Below are positions 59,125 to 64,000 of a stretch of 64,000 nt of DNA, in pieces; the stretch's first letter is position 1; the number at the start of each line of letters is the position of its first letter. Location of the stretch: positions 836,837-900,836 of the forward strand of contig NZ_LN832559.1 of the NCBI RefSeq assembly GCF_900005615.1, given 5' to 3'. The notes under the pieces were generated by a model that did not search any database, was not told where the DNA came from, and saw only the letters and a program-made list of their open reading frames with translations. The position numbers were made by a program, and so were the translations under genes. This DNA is from Paracoccus aminovorans. Lineage in GTDB: Bacteria; Pseudomonadota; Alphaproteobacteria; Rhodobacterales; Rhodobacteraceae.

Positions 59125-59190
59125 TCGCCAAGCCCTTTACATCTAAAGCGACTGTCGGCCGGACCCCGGAACGGCGATCCGGCAGGACCA

Positions 59191-59219
59191 ATATGTGAAC
59201 GCGGCGACCCGGAAACAAG
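59191..59219 (-). promoter_or_regulatory. Sigma-32 (RpoH) type promoter of hsp20
   Basis: On the minus strand CTTGTTT (59219-59213), a 15-base spacer and CACATAT (59197-59191) match the heat-shock consensus CTTGAAA / CCCATNT with few changes. The -10 ends 66 bases upstream of the hsp20 ATG. This places the hsp20-DUF1150 pair under RpoH control, an inference from sequence. Confidence 0.55.
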
Positions 59220-59236
59220 AGGCCGGCCGCCCAGGA

Positions 59237-59818
59237 TCAGGGCCGCAGGCCGCAGGCGGCCAGCGCGGCGCGGATCGCCTGGCCCGAGCCCGCCAGCGGC
59301 AGGACGCCCTGGCCGCGGTCGTCGGCAAGCTCGACCCGGCCGCCGGTCAGCAGCCCGCCGAGCAGCGCCGAGCCCGAAGGCGCCGGCGTCGCCCGCAGGC
59401 CGTCTTTCGCCGCGAAGGGCTGCGGGATGCGCCGCCCGTCGATGCCGATCCGCATCGAGCCGGTCGAGCCCGCCATGCCCCGCACCGCGACCAGGCCCTG
59501 GCTGCCCCGCTGGCACATGTAGAGCAGCTCCAGCCGCCCGGATCGCACCCGGGCCAGATGCGTCTTCCCGCCGTCCGCCGTGCCGGTCGTCCAGCCCTGC
59601 GCCTGCGGTTTCGCTGGCTGCGCGGCGCGGGGTGGGGCCGGGGCCTCGACGCACTGCCGGGCGACGCAGGCCTCATAGGCGGGGTTCGTCGCCGGGCCGT
59701 GGTGGAACAGGCAGGAATTGACGCAAAGCTGCATCGGGTCCTGCTGCGCCGCCGCGGCCGACGGCAGGACCAGAAGCAGCGCCATCAGGGCGCGGCCGGG
59801 GCGGAATGAAAGCGGCAT
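59237..59818 (-). CDS. Exported Cys-containing protein, function unknown
   Basis: A 193-residue protein with a signal peptide (MPLSFRPGRALMALLLVLPSAAAAQ, cleavage after about 24). A Cys cluster follows (LCVNSCLFHHGPATNPAYEACVARQC, four Cys), likely paired as disulfides. A Pro-rich linker precedes a beta-rich C-terminal domain with a further Cys pair. I do not recognise a characterised family. The start ATG 59818 fits the signal. The gene lies upstream of hsp20 but is separated by its promoter. Confidence 0.7.
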   Translation of the reverse strand: MPLSFRPGRALMALLLVLPSAAAAQQDPMQLCVNSCLFHHGPATNPAYEACVARQCVEAPAPPRAAQPAKPQAQGWTTGTADGGKTHLARVRSGRLELLYMCQRGSQGLVAVRGMAGSTGSMRIGIDGRRIPQPFAAKDGLRATPAPSGSALLGGLLTGGRVELADDRGQGVLPLAGSGQAIRAALAACGLRP

Positions 59819-59972
59819 GGTCGATCCTTTTGTTCGGAGGCCGGGCCAGCTTCCGCTGCGCCGCCGCGTACTGGCAAGCCTTTTCGCCGCGGCCGGGCCC
59901 GCGTCATGCGGCAAGCCCATTAACAAGCCGGAATCGCTGCGGTATAACCGGCGCAGTCCAGCCCGAGGCCCG

Positions 59973-60194
59973 ATGATGAACGCCGAATACGAAATGTCGC
60001 AGGAAGAGATCGCGCGCGCCCGGCTCGAGGTGCTGCGGCGCGAACATCGCGACCTGGACGAGGCGATCGCGGCGCTGACCAGCCAGTCCCTGACCCATTC
60101 GCTGACCTTGCAGCGGCTGAAGAAGCAGAAGCTGGCGCTGAAGGACCGCATCGCCAAGCTGGAAGACGAGCTGACGCCCGACATCATCGCCTGA
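59973..60194 (+). CDS. YdcH family (DUF465) protein
   Basis: A 73-residue helical protein starting with two Met codons (59973 and 59976). EEIARARLEVLRREHRDLDEAIAAL is followed by LQRLKKQKLALKDRIAKLEDELTPDIIA, the DUF465/YdcH coiled-coil signature, which always ends near an LEDEL motif. Function unknown; members are abundant in alphaproteobacteria. It is followed by purE 50 bases downstream. Confidence 0.85.
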   Translation: MMNAEYEMSQEEIARARLEVLRREHRDLDEAIAALTSQSLTHSLTLQRLKKQKLALKDRIAKLEDELTPDIIA

Positions 60195-60244
60195 TTGCAT
60201 CGCCGCCGCCGCCGCGCTAGGGCGGGGCGAAAAGGGGGCACTGG

Positions 60245-60730
60245 ATGGAAAAACCCGTTGGAATCATCATGGGCAGCCAGTCCGACTGGCCGACCATGCG
60301 CGAGGCCGCCGCGATCCTCGACGAATTGGGCGTGGGCTACGAGGCGCGGATCGTCAGTGCCCATCGCACCCCCGACCGGCTGTGGGACTATGGCAAGACC
60401 GCCGTGGCCCGCGGCCTGAAGGTGATCATCGCCGGCGCCGGCGGCGCGGCGCATCTGCCGGGCATGATGGCCAGCAAGACCCGGGTGCCGGTCATCGGCG
60501 TGCCGGTGCAGACCAAGGCGCTGTCGGGCGTCGATTCGCTTTATTCCATCCTGCAGATGCCCAAGGGCTATCCGGTCGCGACCATGGCCATCGGTTCGGC
60601 GGGGGCCGCCAATGCCGGGCTGATGGCGGCGGGCATCCTCGCGATCTCCGATCCCGATCTGGCCGCGCGCCTGGACGCCTGGCGGCAGGCCCTGTCCGAT
60701 TCCATCCCCGAGGAGCCGAAAGATGAGTGA
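60245..60730 (+). CDS. purE: N5-carboxyaminoimidazole ribonucleotide mutase
   Basis: A 161-residue class I PurE converting N5-CAIR to CAIR in purine synthesis. Motifs are [12 protein letters not shown] (phosphate/Ser-Asp site), the catalytic [12 protein letters not shown] (His), [14 protein letters not shown] and [18 protein letters not shown]. The last eight bases overlap purK, the preceding enzyme of the pathway, so the pair is co-translated. Confidence 0.97.
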   Translation: MEKPVGIIMGSQSDWPTMREAAAILDELGVGYEARIVSAHRTPDRLWDYGKTAVARGLKVIIAGAGGAAHLPGMMASKTRVPVIGVPVQTKALSGVDSLYSILQMPKGYPVATMAIGSAGAANAGLMAAGILAISDPDLAARLDAWRQALSDSIPEEPKDE

Positions 60731-61766
60731 ACTTGCCCCCGGTTCGGTGATCGGAATCCTGGGCGGCGGGCAGCTGGGGCGGATGCTCTCGGTCGCGGCC
60801 AGCCGGCTGGGCTATCGCACGCATATCTACGAGCCCGGCGCGGCGCCGGCCGGCGACGTCGCCCATGCGGTGACGAATGCGCCCTATGAGGACGCGGCGG
60901 CGCTGCGCGCCTTCGCCGAATCGGTCGATGTGATCACCTATGAATTCGAGAACGTGCCGACCTCGGCGCTGGACCTGCTGGAATCGATTCGCCCGATCCG
61001 CCCCAACCGCCGCGCGCTGGCGGTGTCGCAGGACCGGCTGACCGAAAAGGATTTCCTGACCGGAATCGGCCTGGCCACCGCTCCCTATCGCGACGTGGAA
61101 ACCGAATCCGACCTGCCGGCCGCGCTGGCGGCGCTGGGGACGCCCGCGATCCTGAAGACGCGGCGGCTGGGCTATGACGGCAAGGGCCAGATCCGGTTTT
61201 CGGACACGGGCCAGCGGGACTGGACCGGCGCTCCCTCGGTGCTGGAGGGTTTCGTGACCTTCTCGGCCGAGGTCAGCGTCATCGTCGCCCGCGGCGCCGA
61301 CGGCCAGGTCGCGGCCTATGACCCCGGGCTGAACGTGCATCGCGAGGGCATCCTGCGCACCACCACCGTGCCTTGCGGGCTGCCGGCCGGCCTCTTGACC
61401 GACGCGGTGCTGATCGCGGCGCGGATCGTCAATGCGCTTGACTATGTCGGCGTCATGGGGGTCGAGCTGTTCGTGACCCGCAACGGGCTTGTGGTGAACG
61501 AGATCGCGCCGCGGGTGCACAACTCGGGCCACTGGACCCAGGCGGGCTGCGCCGTGGACCAGTTCGAGCAGCACATCCGCGCCGTCGCCGGCCTGCCCCT
61601 GGGCGACGGCCAGCGCTACGCCGATGTCGAGATGGAGAACCTGATCGGCGACGACATCCTGCGCCTGCCCGAGCTTCTGCGGCAGCCGCGCACCCAGGTT
61701 CACATCTATGGCAAGGGCGAGGCCCGCCCTGGCCGCAAGATGGGTCACGTCAACCGGCTGCCGTAA
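60723..61766 (+). CDS. purK: 5-(carboxyamino)imidazole ribonucleotide synthase
   Basis: A 347-residue ATP-grasp enzyme making N5-CAIR from AIR, ATP and bicarbonate. The N-terminal [21 protein letters not shown] fold, the ATP-grasp region [36 protein letters not shown] and the metal/ATP site [23 protein letters not shown] are complete. It overlaps purE at the start and cobC by 17 bases at the convergent end. Confidence 0.97.
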   Translation: MSELAPGSVIGILGGGQLGRMLSVAASRLGYRTHIYEPGAAPAGDVAHAVTNAPYEDAAALRAFAESVDVITYEFENVPTSALDLLESIRPIRPNRRALAVSQDRLTEKDFLTGIGLATAPYRDVETESDLPAALAALGTPAILKTRRLGYDGKGQIRFSDTGQRDWTGAPSVLEGFVTFSAEVSVIVARGADGQVAAYDPGLNVHREGILRTTTVPCGLPAGLLTDAVLIAARIVNALDYVGVMGVELFVTRNGLVVNEIAPRVHNSGHWTQAGCAVDQFEQHIRAVAGLPLGDGQRYADVEMENLIGDDILRLPELLRQPRTQVHIYGKGEARPGRKMGHVNRLP

Positions 61767-62712
61767 ACGCGGCCTTCACCCGGTCGAACTCGTCGCGATG
61801 GCCCGGGATGCCCAGGCGCAGCCAATGCTTGTGCCAGGGAAAGGCGCGGCTCCAGATCCCGGCGCGGGCAAGACTGTCCCGCGCCGTTTCCGCGTCCGGC
61901 GTGTCGTAGAGCCGGAACAGATGCGTGCCGCCGATCAGCGGCCAATGCGGGGTCACGATCTGGTCGAGATGCAGCGCCGCCTCGGACAGCCAGACCACGG
62001 TGTCGGCATGCCAGGCGTCGTCGGCCAGCGCCGCCGCGCCGATTTCCAGCGCCGGGCCGGCGACCGGCCAGGGTCCGGCGCGCTCGGCCAGCCGGGCCAG
62101 CAGGTCGGGGGCGCCCAGTGCGAAGCCCAGCCGCAGACCGGCGAGGCCCCAGAACTTGCCGAAGCTGCGCAGCACGGTGACATTGTCCGGCCGCCGCGCC
62201 GCCACCGACAGGTCGGGGCGGGCATCGGCAAAGCTTTCGTCCACCACCAGATGCGTGACCATGCCGGCCAGGTCCGCGATCTCGGAAGGCGTGAAGCTGC
62301 GCCCGTCCGGGTTGTTCGGGTTCACGATCACCGCCAGATCGGCCGCGGCCAGCCGCAGCGGGTCGGTCACCTGCTGTACCTGCCAGCCGGCGGCGGAAAG
62401 GCTGGCCGCGTGTTCGTTATAGGTCGGCGACAGCACCGCCGCGTGATAGCCGGTCAGCACATGCGGCAGCAGCTGGATCGCGGCCGAGGCCCCGGCCAGC
62501 GGCAGCACCTGGTCCTGGGGGCAGCCGAAGCGGCGGGCGGCGGCGGCGCGCAGCCGCGCCTGATCCGCACCCGTGGGCAGGTCCGCCAGCGCATGGGCCG
62601 AGAGCGGCGCCGGCACCCAGGCCCGGCGGTTGATCCCGGTCGAGAGGTCGATCCAGTCGCCGCGACCGAAGCGTCCCGCCGCCCAGTCCGTATCGCCGCC
62701 ATGGTCGCGCAT
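61750..62712 (-). CDS. cobC: Threonine-phosphate decarboxylase (cobalamin synthesis)
   Basis: A 320-residue PLP-dependent class I/II aminotransferase-fold enzyme forming (R)-1-amino-2-propanol phosphate for the B12 aminopropanol arm. N-terminal GDWIDLSTGINRRAWVP, the VIVNPNNPDGR loop, VVDESFADARPD and the PLP Lys in LRSFGKFWGLAGLRLGF identify it. The ATG at 62712 is used; an upstream start at 62772 adds 20 unlikely residues. I saw no cobalamin riboswitch in its leader. Confidence 0.9.
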   Translation of the reverse strand: MRDHGGDTDWAAGRFGRGDWIDLSTGINRRAWVPAPLSAHALADLPTGADQARLRAAAARRFGCPQDQVLPLAGASAAIQLLPHVLTGYHAAVLSPTYNEHAASLSAAGWQVQQVTDPLRLAAADLAVIVNPNNPDGRSFTPSEIADLAGMVTHLVVDESFADARPDLSVAARRPDNVTVLRSFGKFWGLAGLRLGFALGAPDLLARLAERAGPWPVAGPALEIGAAALADDAWHADTVVWLSEAALHLDQIVTPHWPLIGGTHLFRLYDTPDAETARDSLARAGIWSRAFPWHKHWLRLGIPGHRDEFDRVKAAFTAAG

Positions 62713-62944
62713 CCCGGTTTCTCCTGCCGCCTGTTGCCCGGCGGTTGAAGCCTGCCGGCCCGGCCGGGTCAAGCGTCCGCCGCCGGGTCGGGTGCCGGCA
62801 GTAACGGAATTTTCGCTTTACACCCTCATGGAACGGTTCCACGATATATGGTAGGCGCACCGGGCGGGTCACGCCGGGTGTAGTCCGCGCCACAACGGAT
62901 TGGGGATAACTTCGATCCAAGCGCAGGCAGGCAGGGGGACAGGC

Positions 62945-63445
62945 ATGGCACAGATGGACTTCATCCACAGCGACGACATCCATCCCATCGACATCGTCGA
63001 GACGGTCGCCGCGCATCACGCATGGGACTTCGACCGCCTGGCCGAGGACCAGATCGCCATGGTGGTCGAGGGCCAGTGGCGCAGCTATTCCATCACGCTG
63101 GCCTGGTCGCCGGGCGAAGAGGTGCTGCGGTTGATCTGCACCTTCGACATGGACCCTCCGTCCGAGCGGCTGCCGGCGCTCTACGAGGTGCTGAACCTGG
63201 CCAACGACCAGGTCTGGGACGGCGGCTTCACCTTCTGGGCGCCGCAGAAGCTGATGGTCTGGCGCTATGGCCTGGTTCTGGCGGGCGACGCCATGGCCGC
63301 GCCGGCGCAGATCGACCAGATGATCCGCAGCGCGGTCGAGAACGCGGAACGCTTTTATCCCTGCTTCCAGCTGGCCTGCTGGGGCGATGCCACGCCCGCC
63401 GCCGCCATGGACATCGCCATGGCCGAAGCCTACGGTCGCGCCTGA
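62945..63445 (+). CDS. YbjN domain-containing protein
   Basis: A 166-residue protein of the alphaproteobacterial YbjN family. Its core has HPIDIVETVAAHHAWDFDRL, QWRSYSITLAWSPGEEVLRL, LPALYEVLNLANDQVWDG and the QLACWGDATPAAAMDIAMAEA end. The fold resembles a type III secretion chaperone-like alpha/beta sandwich. Function is unclear. GGCAGGGGGACAGGC precedes ATG 62945. It lies directly upstream of proC on the same strand, a pairing common in Rhodobacterales. Confidence 0.88.
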   Translation: MAQMDFIHSDDIHPIDIVETVAAHHAWDFDRLAEDQIAMVVEGQWRSYSITLAWSPGEEVLRLICTFDMDPPSERLPALYEVLNLANDQVWDGGFTFWAPQKLMVWRYGLVLAGDAMAAPAQIDQMIRSAVENAERFYPCFQLACWGDATPAAAMDIAMAEAYGRA

Positions 63446-63469
63446 AAGGCCAGGACACGGGGCAAGGAC

Positions 63470-64000
63470 ATGGATTTCTCGGATGTGAACGCGCGCGGGC
63501 TGGTGCTGGTCGGCTGCGGGCGCATGGGCGGCGCGCTGCTGGACGGCTGGCTGAAGGGCGGGCTGGCGGCGCGGGCGGTGCATGTGCTGGACCCGCATCC
63601 CCGGGCCGAACTGTCGGATCTGGGTATTTCAGTAAACGGAAAGTTGCCGGCGGACCCGGCCGTGCTGGTCATTGCCGTGAAGCCGCAGATGATGGCCGAT
63701 GTCCTGCCGCGGCTGTCGGTCGGGGCGGAGACGCTGGTGGTCTCGGTCGCGGCGGGGGTGACGCTGGGCGCCTATGAGGCCGCCTTTCCGGCCGCGCCGA
63801 TCGTGCGGACCATGCCGAACACGCCGGCGGCCATCGGGCAGGGCATCACCGCGATCATCGGCAACGCCCGCACCGGCGCGGCCGAGATGGCGCTGGCCGA
63901 GGCGCTGATGTCCGCCATCGGCCGCGTCGTGCGGCTGGAACGCGAGGATCAGATGGACGCGGTGACGGCGCTGTCCGGCTCGGGTCCCGCCTATGTCTTT
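63470..64000 (+). CDS. proC: Pyrroline-5-carboxylate reductase (5' part, runs off the window)
   Basis: 177 residues are visible before the window ends. The enzyme makes proline from pyrroline-5-carboxylate with NAD(P)H. It has the Rossmann motif LVLVGCGRMGGALLDGWLKGG, the VIAVKPQMMADVLP segment, RTMPNTPAAIGQGITAI and the start of the ProC signature DAVTALSGSGPAYVF. The missing part is the C-terminal dimerisation domain. GGGGCAAGG precedes the ATG, 24 bases after the YbjN gene. Confidence 0.95.
   Translation, partial: MDFSDVNARGLVLVGCGRMGGALLDGWLKGGLAARAVHVLDPHPRAELSDLGISVNGKLPADPAVLVIAVKPQMMADVLPRLSVGAETLVVSVAAGVTLGAYEAAFPAAPIVRTMPNTPAAIGQGITAIIGNARTGAAEMALAEALMSAIGRVVRLEREDQMDAVTALSGSGPAYVF

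Noticed and set aside
62713..62944. Cobalamin riboswitch upstream of cobC
   Set aside because: The leader has GC-rich stems but no B12-box (GCCACTG) or other conserved riboswitch segments.

Overview
This window is a high-GC alphaproteobacterial chromosome segment, almost certainly from a Paracoccus close to P. denitrificans. The evidence is the 14-gene respiratory complex I locus in the P. denitrificans order (nqo7-6-5-4-2-1-3-8-9-10-11-12-13-14, here called nuoA to nuoN) with unrelated genes embedded in it, the many Rhodobacterales-type small families (DUF5333, DUF5337, DUF4260, DUF1150, DUF6476), the alphaproteobacterial SOS box GTTC-N7-GTTC, and a Rhodobacteraceae-type dispersed hairpin repeat. 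The species assignment is an inference. No rRNA, tRNA or CRISPR was found.

Layout. 1-5,900 is an accessory region: the tail of an unknown gene, a rhamnosyltransferase-like gene killed by an in-frame TAA, a BrnT/BrnA toxin-antitoxin pair with a promoter-operator giving a probably leaderless mRNA, prophage remnants (small membrane protein, lipoprotein, endolysin), a complete IS5-family element, and IS3 and IS66 scraps that have replaced the endolysin tail. 5,900-11,350 returns to core genes: a lipoprotein, moaA, a GFA-family protein, uvrA with its SOS box, and a DUF4260 membrane protein.

11,529-30,288 is one long, tightly packed complex I operon. Between the 14 subunit genes sit nine extra genes (FlK-like thioesterase, helix-hairpin-helix membrane protein, DUF5337, DUF5333, two further exported proteins and a lipoprotein among them, a 60-residue peptide, and a carboxymuconolactone decarboxylase-like protein). 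One, between nuoJ and nuoK, is visibly AT-richer and looks like a late arrival. The strand continues into birA, coaX, rnj, trmB and aroA.

35,754-40,134 (minus) holds prpE and maeB, i.e. propionate activation and C4 decarboxylation. 40,296-44,742 (plus) is a nucleoside salvage operon, cdd-deoA-deoB-add-upp. 44,814-49,790 carries a SPOR protein, a probable degenerate peptidase-like membrane protein, rpoH, rluD, a DUF6476 protein and ubiK. 49,921-52,612 is lgt, a MidA/NDUFAF7-like complex I assembly methyltransferase, and pgeF. After an AT-rich orphan gene come an Lrp regulator, trxB, an ATP-sulfurylase PUA-like domain protein and two glycosyltransferases, the first a composition chimera and the second AT-rich. 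57,414-59,124 (minus) has a Crp/Fnr regulator, an intergenic region full of palindromes with a possible small RNA, DUF1150 and hsp20 with a sigma-32-type promoter. The end contains purE-purK, cobC, a YbjN protein and the start of proC.

The most unusual places are the BrnTA promoter, the phage/IS wreckage at 1,900-5,900, the extra genes inside the nuo operon, the M48-like protein lacking HExxH, the divergent genes whose start codons overlap at 49,251-49,254, the chimeric glycosyltransferase at 55,655, and the structured intergenic region at 58,205-58,463.
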